Assembly: GCA_900323505.1 (NCBI GenBank)
Contig: OOIN01000025.1
Location: 496,001-560,000, forward strand
DNA from: Ustilago trichophora
Lineage: Eukaryota > Basidiomycota > Ustilaginomycetes > Ustilaginales > Ustilaginaceae
Direction of reading: 5' to 3'
DNA length: 64,000 nucleotides
In this document: piece by piece, positions 50,438-61,278 of the stretch
Layout: every line of letters starts with the position of its first letter
Position numbering within the stretch: position 1 is the first letter of the stretch
The notes under the pieces: model-generated
The model's input: the letters and a program-made list of their open reading frames with translations, nothing else
Database searches by the model: none
What the model was told of the DNA's origin: nothing
Position numbers and translations under genes: made by a program

Positions 50438-53400
50438 CTAAGCATCGCCGCTTGACGTGCCCTCGGCAGAAGCGGCAGTAGCAGCATCGTCACCCGCAGC
50501 TGTTGGGACAGGTATAGGATTTCCCCGAGCCGTGGCAATCGATGAGGTGGAAATGCTCTCTGGCATTCCGCCCGTTGTCGCCGTGGAGAACTTGGTCGCT
50601 GTTGTTGGCGGAGAAACTGCGTCTTCTGCAGGCGAGCTACTGACTGCGGCAGAGTTGGTCGGAGTGTTTGGCGTGTCAGCTTGCGCGGCGGTTGCTGCTG
50701 CAGCAGCAGCAGCGGCGGCGGCGGCTTCCTTGTGCCTTTTCTCGCGATCCAGTCTCCTCGTGGACTTGGAGCGGGTGGGACGTTTTCCTTCCTTTGTGCT
50801 TGTAGTGGTGTTAGTATTGGTCTCGGTCTCGGCAGTAGTGTCCATCGTTGCGTCTCCATCTGCGTCTCCACCAGCCCCAGCCCCAGCACCAGCAGAAGTG
50901 GTGTTGGTCGCATCCTCATCACCCTCCAGAGCGCTGCTAGCGGGTGGGGTGGGGAACGTCATCTCGCTCCCCATAAAGGCGTGGTTGAGCAACTCGTCCG
51001 CCGACGGGCGGTTGTTGTAATCCAACTCAAACGTTTTCTCGAGGAAATCGCGACATTCGTTACTGATCTCATCCGGCAAACTCGGCTTGCGTCCCATACC
51101 GATCTGGAACAGCGCCTGCATCTGATTCAGCTCCGCCCACGGATGCGTACCCGAGATCATCTCGACAACCAAACAGCCTAACGACCAGATGTCGGCTTTG
51201 ATCGTGTAGCTCGTCTGCTTGACCACCTCGGGTGCCATCCAGAAGACACTACCTTGCAAGCTGGGCCTGTGTGCCGCTCCACCTCCACCACCTGCTGCAC
51301 CGCCCTTGTTGGTCGCGAGCACGAGATCGGACTCGACCTTCTTCGAGATACCAAAATCGGAAATCTTGATACCACCTTTGTTGTCTACCAGGATGTTGGC
51401 ACCTTTAATATCACGGTGCATAATGCCGCGGTTGTGGAGGAAGGAAAGACCCTTGAGGATCTGTCGGACAAAGTTGCGGACCAAAGGCTCTTCAAAGGCG
51501 CCGTAGTTGCGGAGAAGAGCGACGATGGATCCACCAGGCACATACTCGAGGAAAATGTTAAGGTGGGATCCGTCGGCAAACGAGTCGAGATACTGCACGA
51601 TATTTTCGTGCTCGAGCGTTTTGAGCAGTTTGATCTCACTTTCGAGCGCATCCAGCATGCCCTTTTTGCGCTGGTCGAGGTGGGAGTCGCCCGAAGGAAG
51701 TTCGACTTGCTTGACGGCCATGAGAAGACCAGTTTTGGCGTTCATGCCAAGGAAAACGTTACCGAATGAGCCGGCGCCGATGAGAGCTCCCTTGTGCCAC
51801 TTGATGGGTGGCTTGTTGGCAGAGGGCAGGTAGACATCTGAGCCTTGATCATCGTCGTCAGTTTCCGTGCCATCCGAGTCGATATCCGAATCAGTGTAGT
51901 CGGAACCAGAATCAACGGCGCTAAAGTCGGCATGGTCGTCCATCGAGCGGCGGAGCTCGGAGACGGAGCTGGCGCGCGAAGTGGTGCTGCGAGCCACCGC
52001 CATAGGATCGCCAAGGTGACGGTCGGATTCGTCGCCGGGTGCTTGGAGCACCGAAGCGGCGCGCTCGGCAGAGTTGCTCGCAACAGTGTGGATCGAGGCA
52101 GCCTTGGAAGCGATGCTGCGCGCCTTGGTGGTACGTGGCGGACCCTCGAGATCGGAAGACTGATTGGCCTCTTCATCGCTTTCGCTTTCCTCGTCATGAC
52201 CTGTGTGCCCGACGTGGCTGCTGTGGAGATATGCTGACGAGACGCCGCTTGAGGGACGCGTCGAAGCAGCAGCGGACGACGACCTTGCCGAAGAAGCGCC
52301 AGGGATCGGGATGGGCACACCGTCCTCATCGACAACCCAGCCTCCACCAGCGCCAGCCAGCGAGATGCTCTCTCTCCTGTTCTCCACCTCTTGCGTGATC
52401 TCGTCCACAGTAAGGAGACTAACTGCGTCGGCGTTGCGCTCGCGGGCGGCGCTGAGACCGTGTCGCACTTGCGAAGCCAAGCTGCGGCGACTCCTTGCGC
52501 TCTCGCCCGAAGCACGTCTGGACATAGATGGTCGACTGGTGTATCCGCTGTTTTGCGATGACGAGTGCTGCATCGCAGCATGGTGGTGGTGGTGCTGTTG
52601 CGAAGACCCACCGTGACCATGCTTGCTGGAGTGGAACGTCGAACTGAACTCCGAGACGGGCGATCCGACCGCCTTGAGGTCACGAGACCATTCGTCGAGC
52701 GAGTCCCGCCCAACCACAGGCGGCAAGGTAGGTGGCCCTGTGACTGGCTGCTGAAGATGCGAAGACGAGCCCGACAATCTGTGGTGCGCATTGCTCGAAT
52801 GTTCATCCTCTGATCGCGAGTCATACCCAATCTGAATGATAGGTGTCTTGCCATAATCCCGAATCGAAGCAGACGACCTGTCGAGCGACGTCTGGCCAGA
52901 CTGATGACCATCGAGTGACTCCTTGTTGGGCAGAGGTGGCGCATCAGGGTCCGCCACGAAGCTCCATGTGCTGTTGCGCTTGGAGCGTGTGCTTGCCGAA
53001 GCGCGGCCGTAGATCGACCTCCTGGCAGTACGCTGTAGCGCTTTCGAATCGGTGGACGGGAAGAAGTCGGCAAGATTGGTGTTGATGAGTTCCGAGGGAG
53101 GACGCTGGCCGAAGAAGTTGCGGATCTTGCTCGGCTTGCTGGTGATGGCGGTTGGCGAGATGCTTTTGGCTTCTTTCTTGGAGGAATGCTTGTCTTCGAC
53201 CTTGCTGCTGCGGTGGTTGTTGCTGGCGTGACTGCTGTTGTTGTGGCTGCTGCTGCTAAAGGGACCAACACCGAGTCCAGACATGATGCTGACGGTTGAG
53301 GCACGCTTCATCTTCTTGCCACTGATTGTGACGCTGCCGGCATCGCCCTCATCTCCGTTGGTGCCAGAACCGGGACCAGCGGGCTGCATCTGTGCCACAG

Positions 53401-55144
53401 GCATACGCTCGCCGAAGAAAGCCTCAAGCTTGTTCCTACCCGAACGAACCGGTACCTTGCGTGCGTCCTCTCCTGGCAGGTGATTGGGAATCCTGCGCAG
53501 CGTCAGACCACGCTCACGAAGGGGGTCGTGAGGCTGGGGAGCATGACAGATAGCCAGCAGCTCGTTGTCGGACAGCGCCTTGGTGTTCTGCCCGTCTGCA
53601 CTGGTCGCAAAGATACCCCAAGTTTCCGTCGCGCCCAACTCGTCACCCGTTGGCCCCTGATCGGCAGTAGGTGTGTAGCTGTTGCCGCTTGGTGGCTTGC
53701 CAAACTTCTTGAGCACACGCGCCATGACGTCGTACGCATCACGGCAATCGCTGACGTTGACAATACGTGTCGTATTGTCTTCCTCGCTGATGAACTTGAT
53801 GGTCCGGCGTTTGAGATCTTCCAGTGTCGGCGGGTTGGGGTTCTGGTAGCCAGCTGACATGAGATTGTAGCCCTCGCCGCTGTCGATGCGTCGGATCGTG
53901 CCGCCGCCCGAAGAGGGCTGTTGCTGTGAGGAGGCTGGTGACGCGGCATAGCGCTGAGCAGAGGCGAAGGGACCACGACCGACCGAGTAGCCTCCTGATT
54001 GTTGTTGTTGTTGCTGGATGGCCGAGGGTGTGGTTGGGGTGGTACCATGCGAGTTGGACTCGGAGATGGGTGTGAGAGGCGAGTAGGCATCCCTACCAGA
54101 AGAAGCACCGGCACCCATGCTGCTAGTGTAAGTTTGTGCGCCGGTTGCGGTAGAAGGACGACCGGAGTTGCCATTGATGCCGTTGCCAAAGGATGCGCCT
54201 GTCGGGCTGCTCGAGGTGAGACCACCACGTGACTGATGCGAGCCTGGAACACTCGAATAGCCGCTTGCACCGGTAGCAGTGCTCGGTCGACCGTTCTGCA
54301 CGTTGTGAGCCAGGGCATGGCGCGATGATGAAAGGGAAGAGGAGGCCCCAACGATAGCAGGAGCGGCTACGCTGCCGATTGAGTTGACTTTACGATGGAG
54401 CGCTCCATCGGCCGTACCTGGCTTTGTGGAGCTGTTCCACGCGCTTCCGCGGGCTGCACCAGGAGTGAGACCGCGGGCGGCGCTGAGACCGAAACCTTGG
54501 CTGTTGTTGAGGGAGTTGGCAGGTGAGGCGTATCCCGGCATGCCTCGTGATGTGGATTGTTTCAGTGTGAGTGGAGGTGGACGCATCTGGCCCCGACGCA
54601 TTCCCATGGAGTTGATACCAAAACTCGAACCGAGACCTTCCGCCGAAGGATCACCATGGTGATCGTGCTGCAGATACTCGATCTCGCCCTCATTTGCGTA
54701 CAGCGCATGTGATGCCAAGGGCGAGAGAGGCGGTAAGGAAGCGACACTAGGTCTGCGAGCGATAGCAGCATCGGCACAGCGCTTGTTGAGCAACTTGATG
54801 GCAGCCGAGATACGAACACGATCCTTGACCAAGGTGATTCCCATCTCTTTTAATGCCGCCTGATCCACGTCGAGCAGCACCGAGCCACGAATGTCATTTT
54901 CCGCAAAAGTGGCAGCGTAGTGACCGAGCCGTGCGGCGTTGAGCCATGCGGCGACGTCTGTGTCTTCCCACCGCCCGAGATCATCGTATGTGGGCCCTGC
55001 TGGAATGAAACCTGCTGAAAGTGGTGTGGTTGGACGTGAGCGTGGACTGCCGGCGTTAGAAGATGGACCGGCAAATTGGGATTGCATGGCGCCCGAGCCC
55101 ATGGTGAGCGGGAAGCCCGGGCTGGTTGGTGTGACGGCACTCAT
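50438..55144 (-). CDS. kpp4: MAP kinase kinase kinase Kpp4/Ubc4 (Ste11 family)
   Basis: A single-exon 1568-residue protein. An N-terminal SAM domain (about residues 57-120, WEDTDVAAWLNAARLG...ISAAIKLL) is followed by a long Ser/Gln-rich stretch, a Ras-association-like domain (about 440-540, TIKFISEEDNTTRIVNVSDC), more disordered Ser-rich sequence with His and Gln runs, and a Ste11-type kinase (about 1110-1395): GAGSFGNVFLG, VAIK-equivalent AVKQVEL, HRDIKGANIL, DFG, WMAPEVV. A further 170-residue low-complexity tail with a poly-Ala stretch ends the protein. SAM+RA+kinase order is that of Ustilago Kpp4/Ubc4, upstream of Fuz7 and Kpp2/Kpp6 in pheromone response and appressorium formation. It is a conserved gene and not part of the effector family beside it. 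Confidence 0.93.
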   Translation of the reverse strand: MSAVTPTSPGFPLTMGSGAMQSQFAGPSSNAGSPRSRPTTPLSAGFIPAGPTYDDLGRWEDTDVAAWLNAARLGHYAATFAENDIRGSVLLDVDQAALKEMGITLVKDRVRISAAIKLLNKRCADAAIARRPSVASLPPLSPLASHALYANEGEIEYLQHDHHGDPSAEGLGSSFGINSMGMRRGQMRPPPLTLKQSTSRGMPGYASPANSLNNSQGFGLSAARGLTPGAARGSAWNSSTKPGTADGALHRKVNSIGSVAAPAIVGASSSLSSSRHALAHNVQNGRPSTATGASGYSSVPGSHQSRGGLTSSSPTGASFGNGINGNSGRPSTATGAQTYTSSMGAGASSGRDAYSPLTPISESNSHGTTPTTPSAIQQQQQQSGGYSVGRGPFASAQRYAASPASSQQQPSSGGGTIRRIDSGEGYNLMSAGYQNPNPPTLEDLKRRTIKFISEEDNTTRIVNVSDCRDAYDVMARVLKKFGKPPSGNSYTPTADQGPTGDELGATETWGIFATSADGQNTKALSDNELLAICHAPQPHDPLRERGLTLRRIPNHLPGEDARKVPVRSGRNKLEAFFGERMPVAQMQPAGPGSGTNGDEGDAGSVTISGKKMKRASTVSIMSGLGVGPFSSSSHNNSSHASNNHRSSKVEDKHSSKKEAKSISPTAITSKPSKIRNFFGQRPPSELINTNLADFFPSTDSKALQRTARRSIYGRASASTRSKRNSTWSFVADPDAPPLPNKESLDGHQSGQTSLDRSSASIRDYGKTPIIQIGYDSRSEDEHSSNAHHRLSGSSSHLQQPVTGPPTLPPVVGRDSLDEWSRDLKAVGSPVSEFSSTFHSSKHGHGGSSQQHHHHHAAMQHSSSQNSGYTSRPSMSRRASGESARSRRSLASQVRHGLSAARERNADAVSLLTVDEITQEVENRRESISLAGAGGGWVVDEDGVPIPIPGASSARSSSAAASTRPSSGVSSAYLHSSHVGHTGHDEESESDEEANQSSDLEGPPRTTKARSIASKAASIHTVASNSAERAASVLQAPGDESDRHLGDPMAVARSTTSRASSVSELRRSMDDHADFSAVDSGSDYTDSDIDSDGTETDDDDQGSDVYLPSANKPPIKWHKGALIGAGSFGNVFLGMNAKTGLLMAVKQVELPSGDSHLDQRKKGMLDALESEIKLLKTLEHENIVQYLDSFADGSHLNIFLEYVPGGSIVALLRNYGAFEEPLVRNFVRQILKGLSFLHNRGIMHRDIKGANILVDNKGGIKISDFGISKKVESDLVLATNKGGAAGGGGGAAHRPSLQGSVFWMAPEVVKQTSYTIKADIWSLGCLVVEMISGTHPWAELNQMQALFQIGMGRKPSLPDEISNECRDFLEKTFELDYNNRPSADELLNHAFMGSEMTFPTPPASSALEGDEDATNTTSAGAGAGAGGDADGDATMDTTAETETNTNTTTSTKEGKRPTRSKSTRRLDREKRHKEAAAAAAAAAAATAAQADTPNTPTNSAAVSSSPAEDAVSPPTTATKFSTATTGGMPESISTSSIATARGNPIPVPTAAGDDAATAASAEGTSSGDA

Positions 55145-56576
55145 GTGGTTCGGATACAGTCAATGAGACAGAGCTCGACTTCAGCCTTGGTGAATGATTG
55201 GGTATATATGTGGAGCTGAAGAAAGTAGGGTGGAGTGTGGGGCTAACAGCTTCAGCTCGGTCTGAAGTGCTGTGCTCTGCCTAGCGCCGCGTTGCTAGAA
55301 CCTGCATGAATGGCAACTATGTTGGGTTTCAGACTAGGTCGATCTGTTGACGTTGTTGCTGAAGGAGTCTGGTTGAGATGAACCCAAGGCTGTACAGTAC
55401 GAGCTACTAGAGCGGGACCGAGCAGATGTGGTGGGTTGCAAAGGGTGAAGGTGAGATGAGCCACGAGGCAGTGCGACCTTGAATTCAGGGTAAGGCCGGA
55501 TCGCTGTGTGATGATGTCGATGGCGGTGAGGAACAATGCTGAGCGCGAGCTGATTGGATGTCGAGAGGAAGAGGTTAGGATACGAAACAGAGAGCAACGA
55601 GAATGTGTTCGAGTGAGTAAAGATGGTGTTGGATGTCAATTCGCACGTCAACTCAAAGCAGCCGTACTGTAGTACTCTCTTGTGTGACATTTGTGTGGCA
55701 GACGCGCACAAGCGAGCAAATTGAGCTGTAAACCAGCAATTTCCCACACACAACACCCAAGCGCCAGCCACACAATCACCTCCTCGCTCGCACTTTGTCT
55801 TGACTACGCGCCTGATCGCAGTGTGTGTGTGTGTGCGATTTTGGCACTCAGCATCACACTGCACCCTGACTTGGCCCTTTGTGCAGAGCCCGTCTTGGGT
55901 CGAAAGGTTGGCGAGGAAATTCCGAATTCGGCGACAACGCTTTTCCTTGTCACACTCTCTTCCCTTGATCCCTTTGATTGTCATCTCTCTCTACAGTAGC
56001 AGGATCGACATTTTCAAGGTTTATTGTTCGCTCTACTTTGCAATAATCATGTATCCCCAGACGGATGAAGCGATGGCAGTTGCTCGATTGGGCAGCGATC
56101 ACACGAACAGATATCCATTGTCAAGGAGATTCCGAACTCAGCTCCAAAACTTGGCTTGCATTTCCCACGCTCGCGAGCGGATGTTCCGGCTGCTCGGGAG
56201 TAGATCACTTTCACACATATACAGGACATGCACATGCAATGCAGGCTCTTGGATGAGAATGAGATCAACAAGTGTTCGTTTTCTGTGGCAGGTAGTGCGC
56301 AGAAAGAGTCAGAGCTGAGTAGCAGGACGAGTTACAGTGAAATTAGTACAGCTCTCTTCGCGGCCAAGTGCGAATCCGTGTCGCCGGCCATGCGAAAGAG
56401 AGATAGAGAGGGAAAAGAGAGGACGGAACAAATAAGCTAAACAGGACGAGTCCGGATAGAGAGATTAGAGCGGAGACCTGCACGCTCGGGACGAGATGAG
56501 GGAACAAAGGTACTAGTAAGACAAATACAGCAAAGCAAAGGCAACGACGTGCAGTGCAGCGGGGAGGTGCAGGCTG
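55145..56576. promoter_or_regulatory. Upstream region of kpp4
   Basis: 1.4 kb between kpp4 (minus) and the downstream end of the ThuA-domain gene (minus). A TATATATG near 55203 may belong to the kpp4 promoter. Only short chance frames; a (TG)n run at about 55821-55834. Confidence 0.5.
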
Positions 56577-57728
56577 CTACGAAGAGTAAAGAACAAGCAG
56601 TAATGACGCAGAGAGCGCCACTGCCAACGCAGATAATGATGACGACACTGTCAATGCCGTCACGCAAGTGGCGCTGCTCTTCGAGATGGCCGACTTGGAG
56701 TACGGGACCGGTGTTCCTGAAACAAGCGTCGAGTTAGGGTCCAAAGGTCCACTAGATCCGCTCGGCTTCTTCTTCTTGGTTGCGGTAGGAGTTGCGACGG
56801 GATCATAGTCGGATCCGACAGCGCCGGCGGGAGGATTGGCTGATGACGATTTGAGCACAGGCGAGTTCATCAACCAGCTGACGGCGCCCATAATGTGCAG
56901 CTGGAAGTCTTCGTCGTTCCACATGGCGTTGGTGTGACCCAGCGCCGTGTAGAAGCTTCTGCCCGGTCCACCTGTTCCTGCCTGGCCTGATCGGATCTCG
57001 GCTTTGGTAGGGTCCGTGCCACCGCCCACTTTGACGTGAGGGTTGTAGGTAAGCTGGTCGCCTTCCTTCCACCAAGCCAGAGGGTGCGGAGAGCCTTGCT
57101 CCGATGCACGCTGTGCAATCGTCTCGACTGGGTCGTGGTACGAAGACTCGTCGGCGGTGATAAGATACTGCTTGCCCCACTTGGAAGGAACCGAGTTGAA
57201 GTTGTACATCTCATCGTAGACCCTCCATGTTGCGTTCAAGTGCTCGGTGGCTGGATGCGTCCTGTTGACAATGTTGAGCGTTGCATGTGTGATCTCGGGG
57301 TGGTAGTTGAAATACGCTCCCACCAATCGCCCATACCAGTGGTGCTCGTACAGGGCATCACAGGCCTCGTGGACACCAAGGTATCCTCCTCCTGCCTCGA
57401 TGTACTCGCGAAGCGCCTCAGCGCCATCGTTGGAAAGCGCTTTACCTGAAACAGAGATGAACATGAGCATATCGAATTGCGAGAGCCAGTCTTTCTTTTC
57501 AAAGTCAGAAGGGTCTTCGGAATGCACTGTGTCGATAGGCGGGTCTGCCTCTTTGGCGAGCTGTTGTACCACTTTGGTCGCTGTGGGGATCGAGTAGTGA
57601 CGGAAGCCTTGTGTGTAGGTGTAGATGAGCATCTTTTTGCGTGCTTCTACTGTCGAGGGCAGCATGCTGAGCACCAATGCCAGTGCTGCCCACGTCAACA
57701 GAGACAAGACCTTTCTTGTTGAAGTCAT
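56577..57728 (-). CDS. Secreted, probably GPI-anchored ThuA-domain protein
   Basis: 383 residues, single exon. N-terminal signal sequence (LLTWAALALVLSMLPSTVEA), then a ThuA-like domain (class I glutamine amidotransferase-like fold): MLIYTYTQGFRH, a central GGGYLGVHEACD and WYGRLVGAYFNYHPE (about residues 130-165), later FYTALGHTNAMWND. The last 30 residues are hydrophobic (SSLSALAVALSASLLLVLYSS) behind a Ser-rich stretch, as in GPI-anchor signals. ThuA-domain proteins are linked to sugar metabolism in bacteria; the fungal secreted forms have no established reaction, so the substrate is not assigned. The start is the first ATG before the signal peptide. Confidence 0.85.
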   Translation of the reverse strand: MTSTRKVLSLLTWAALALVLSMLPSTVEARKKMLIYTYTQGFRHYSIPTATKVVQQLAKEADPPIDTVHSEDPSDFEKKDWLSQFDMLMFISVSGKALSNDGAEALREYIEAGGGYLGVHEACDALYEHHWYGRLVGAYFNYHPEITHATLNIVNRTHPATEHLNATWRVYDEMYNFNSVPSKWGKQYLITADESSYHDPVETIAQRASEQGSPHPLAWWKEGDQLTYNPHVKVGGGTDPTKAEIRSGQAGTGGPGRSFYTALGHTNAMWNDEDFQLHIMGAVSWLMNSPVLKSSSANPPAGAVGSDYDPVATPTATKKKKPSGSSGPLDPNSTLVSGTPVPYSKSAISKSSATCVTALTVSSSLSALAVALSASLLLVLYSS

Positions 57729-60700
57729 TGTGGCTTGTAGCTTATCACGTGGTAGCTCGAAGCAAGCACTGCTGAAAGGAGTTGTTGAAAACGACCAGAG
57801 CTAGTAAGTGGCTGACGTAGGCCAATTTCGATGCTAGCCCTAGGATGTTGTGCGCCCAGCAGGCAGAAACCAGAGTAGCGAACAGAAGCAAAGGTAGGTG
57901 AAGAAGGGCGCAGACTCGCTGTCGAATCGTGACAGAGAATATGATTGACGAGGAGTGAAAGTGTGGTCGAATAAACGGCTGGTGGATAGAAACGATGCTG
58001 GTGCTATTGCCCGGGATGTCGAGTTCGTCAAAAGAGCGTGGTAGAGCCGACAGAGAAGAGAGCTGAATCAAGGTGAAGAGGAGTCGTTTAAACGAATGTG
58101 AATGGGGTCGAGAGAGAGAGCAACTTGTTACGTATCCTTCCAGGGAGGGTGAGATGGAGCGGGTCGAGGGAGAGAGGGGGATGATATAGTACGAATAAGA
58201 GTGTGGAGAGAGGTGTCGCAGCAAGGTGAAAGGGGACGATGATGATGATGATGATGAAGATGATGAAGTGGCAAGGGGAGTGGGCACCAGAGGATGTAGG
58301 GATCGAACAATGGTTTCAAAATGCGGTGCTGCTGCTGCGGAGGAGGGCAGAAAGGGGGAAAGGTTTGACAGGCTTGGTAGCGGGCGGAGAGTGAAAAGTG
58401 ACATGGAAACAGATCTTGTTCATGAACGAGACAGGGCTTGCAGGCCGTGGCATGCTTGGCTTTTGCTGCCAGGGAGGGAGAGAGGGAGGGATTAAGAGGA
58501 GGCAAGCCAGGTTGATGGATCATCGAGCCGAACGCAGAGTGTGCATATGGTTGTGCATGCGGGGACATACAGCAGAGCTTTTGCTCAGAGTCGGAACGAC
58601 TTCGGCTGCACTTCTATACTGAACATGTTCTGAGGACTTCGCACTTGAGTTGGGTACGGATCCACACTCTCATCGTCGACGTTCCATTGGCATGGCGTTC
58701 CGGTATGGTGGCGAGATCAAAACATTGTTCTAGAAGAAACATGATGTTGGAAGATACAATGTAAAGTCGCTGTAGTGCTACGCCACAAGAGAGAGCCGTG
58801 TCGGATGGCGTAAAGCGATGCAACATGCCAGACGTGGGAAAGACGTCGACATTGAGCGGGCGGAGGCAGAAATTTCGGCCAACGAAGGGCCAAAAGACAA
58901 AGAAGCAGATGCTGTAGACATTCAAGGCGCTGGCCGTAGGTTAGGCAATGCACGCCCACGTCTAGTGGCATACGCCCTTAACCCTTTTTTTTTTTCCCTA
59001 TGTCGTCTGCCTTTGCAAGGTTGATTTGTTATTTGACGTTCCGACTTGCCCATTCAACATTGACCTGCAGCGTGCAGATCGCGCAAAACTCTGAGAAGAG
59101 GGAAATGAAATCCAGAGGATCCAAGCACACCAGCTTGCATGAGAAGTCGTCGCTCTACGTTTCGCTTGTGCAAAGCATGCTGCTGTGTGGGTTGAGTAAA
59201 GATCAAATGAGAGAGGGAACGAGCGAGTTGACACGGAGTCGTTTCTCACAGTGTGGGCTCAAGGAGGCCAAAAAAAAAATATAGAGACGCACTGCAGACT
59301 GCTGCGTGACTCTCAACGGCATTCGGCCTGTGTCAAGGATGGAAGAAGTGAACAACCTTCTTTTCTTCTTTTCTTTCACCATGTCGCTCTCGCCAAACGA
59401 GCATCTGATTCCCCATTTAGCCCCATCGTGCATCCCATTCCTCCTCTCCCACTCAACTCGAGCTCGACTCCAACCCAACAGAAGGGACACTTGGATTCGA
59501 TTCAAAGAGATGCCAAGTTACAGCACCATGCAGCATGTGCCTTGACCCAGTCTCTTGGCAGCATGGTTTTCCTGAGCTTGGCAGTCGCTAACTACTATGC
59601 CAAGATGATGTTGCCGTACTTCTTTGCCTCAGTGTGCGGGTGATGGATGGGATTTTGAAAGGTGGGGACGGGATCCGAAGGGGGAGCAGACCAAGCAGGA
59701 GGCATTTTGTGTTTGTTTCACTTTTTTTTTCTTGTTTCCGTGTATTTTCGCCCCCTTTCTTCCAAGCGAGAGGAACATCGGCAGCAAAGATGCGCTTTGC
59801 TGGCAAACGAGGCAGCAAGGAGGTGAAAGAGCAAAAAATAAAAAAGACGACGGGTCTTTCTCCCAGACGGACACGGCGATCTTCTTGAGCGCGTGTGACA
59901 GGATGATCTGCAAAACACAACGGCAGGGTTTTTCCTTGCGGGAAATCAGGAAAGCGACACACAGGCAAGACACACACTCTGTGACTCTCGACGCTAAGCG
60001 AGGTCCAGCTCAAAAGAATCAAACTGCATGCAAGCAGTCTCACTGTTCCTAGGCAGAGAAAGGGAAGCAACAGCATGAAAAGGGAACGCGCAAGGATGCG
60101 GAATGTGGTCACAAGAGCAAACAGCGACTGAAAGTCACCACCGTGCAGGCGCGCTGGGCGTCGAATCCCTGCTCGGAAAGTGCCCGATGCAAGCCCATTC
60201 AGATGAGATCTGTCGTCGATCTCGTGCAAGCTGCACACATAGGCAAGAGGCTTCGCCTTGGCTCTAATTGTTGACTTTTGCGCTTTGCCTCGATCTTGAA
60301 TCTGCAGCAAAGAGAAAGAGCGATCATCCGATCTGCTGGCGTCGGGATCTGTGTTGGTGTTGACGGCAACAGACAATGTTTGCTAGCCGGCAAAGCATTT
60401 CGCTCTCCGCGACTCTTCTGCTCGAGCCCGGACCTTGTTTACGATAATCATCACACGATCTTAAGAGAACCCGTCGGAGCGGCAAGGCAGAACAGCTCGA
60501 TTCTGCCTTGCCTTGCCTCCAACACCGCAATCGTGATGCCCCCTGATGCGTATGATGACGATGGGCGCACACGACGATCCAACCTCGAACCACGGGCTTG
60601 AATCGAAAAGCCGTCGATTTGTTCCAGAATCACTGCATTCCTTCTTCGCCACACTCCTCTTGAGATCAGAACATGCCTTGTGGCGTCAGAGTGTATGCCA

Positions 60701-60875
60701 TGCAAAACTGGGCTGTGGCCCGCGAGGAAGGCATGCTACCGCGAAGGTGTTGCTTGTTATTTGCTGCGTCGCGGTCGCGTGAGTTTTTTTTAGATAGTGT
60801 TAGAGGATCATGGGTAACAGTTAAAAAGAATGGATAGCTCACGTGACTCAGTCAGGGTCTCAACCCTTTTGTTCT

Positions 60876-60917
<42 letters not shown>

Positions 60918-61278
60918 TTACAAGTCGAGCTGCAAGAGAAATTTTTCTGGGCGGCGAGAGAAAGCAGTTCTACTTCTTCTTCTTCTCGCACCAGAGGAAG
61001 AAACGCTCCACATTTTCAGCAAATTTGCAGTGTTCGAGCTTCTCCATCATCGACTTTTCCTTCTTGATTGGTATCGTTGCCATCACCATCTTCATTCACA
61101 GCCGACGGCGTAGGCGCAGAACACCACTTCCATACAGTACCTACTGCGGACCAAGTATTTGTAGATTCCAGTATCCACAGGGCGTTCGAGCGCTGACTTT
61201 CGACACCCACGCAGCATCCATAGGCATCTACAGCACTTTCTCAGCATTGATTACGCCCAAAAGGAAAAGGTCGACACA
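57729..61278. other. Gene-free stretch between the ThuA gene and utp15
   Basis: 3.5 kb. Contains a GAT/GAA trinucleotide repeat (about 58237-58268), a 39-base poly-T (60878-60916) and several CT-rich patches. A 262-residue minus frame at 59588-60376 is Ser/Arg/Leu-rich without a motif and is not accepted. The two divergent promoters must lie at the ends. Confidence 0.55.
60878..60916. repeat. Poly-T tract of 39 bases
   Basis: Unbroken T run about 360 bases upstream of the utp15 start. Confidence 0.9.

Noticed and set aside
52550..52620. (GTG)n/His-codon repeat as a separate microsatellite feature
   Set aside because: It is coding sequence of kpp4 (poly-His in a disordered linker) and needs no separate explanation.
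59588..60376. 262-residue minus-strand ORF
   Set aside because: Composition is Ser/Leu/Arg-rich and patchy, no domain or signal, and competing frames of similar length exist on the other strand.
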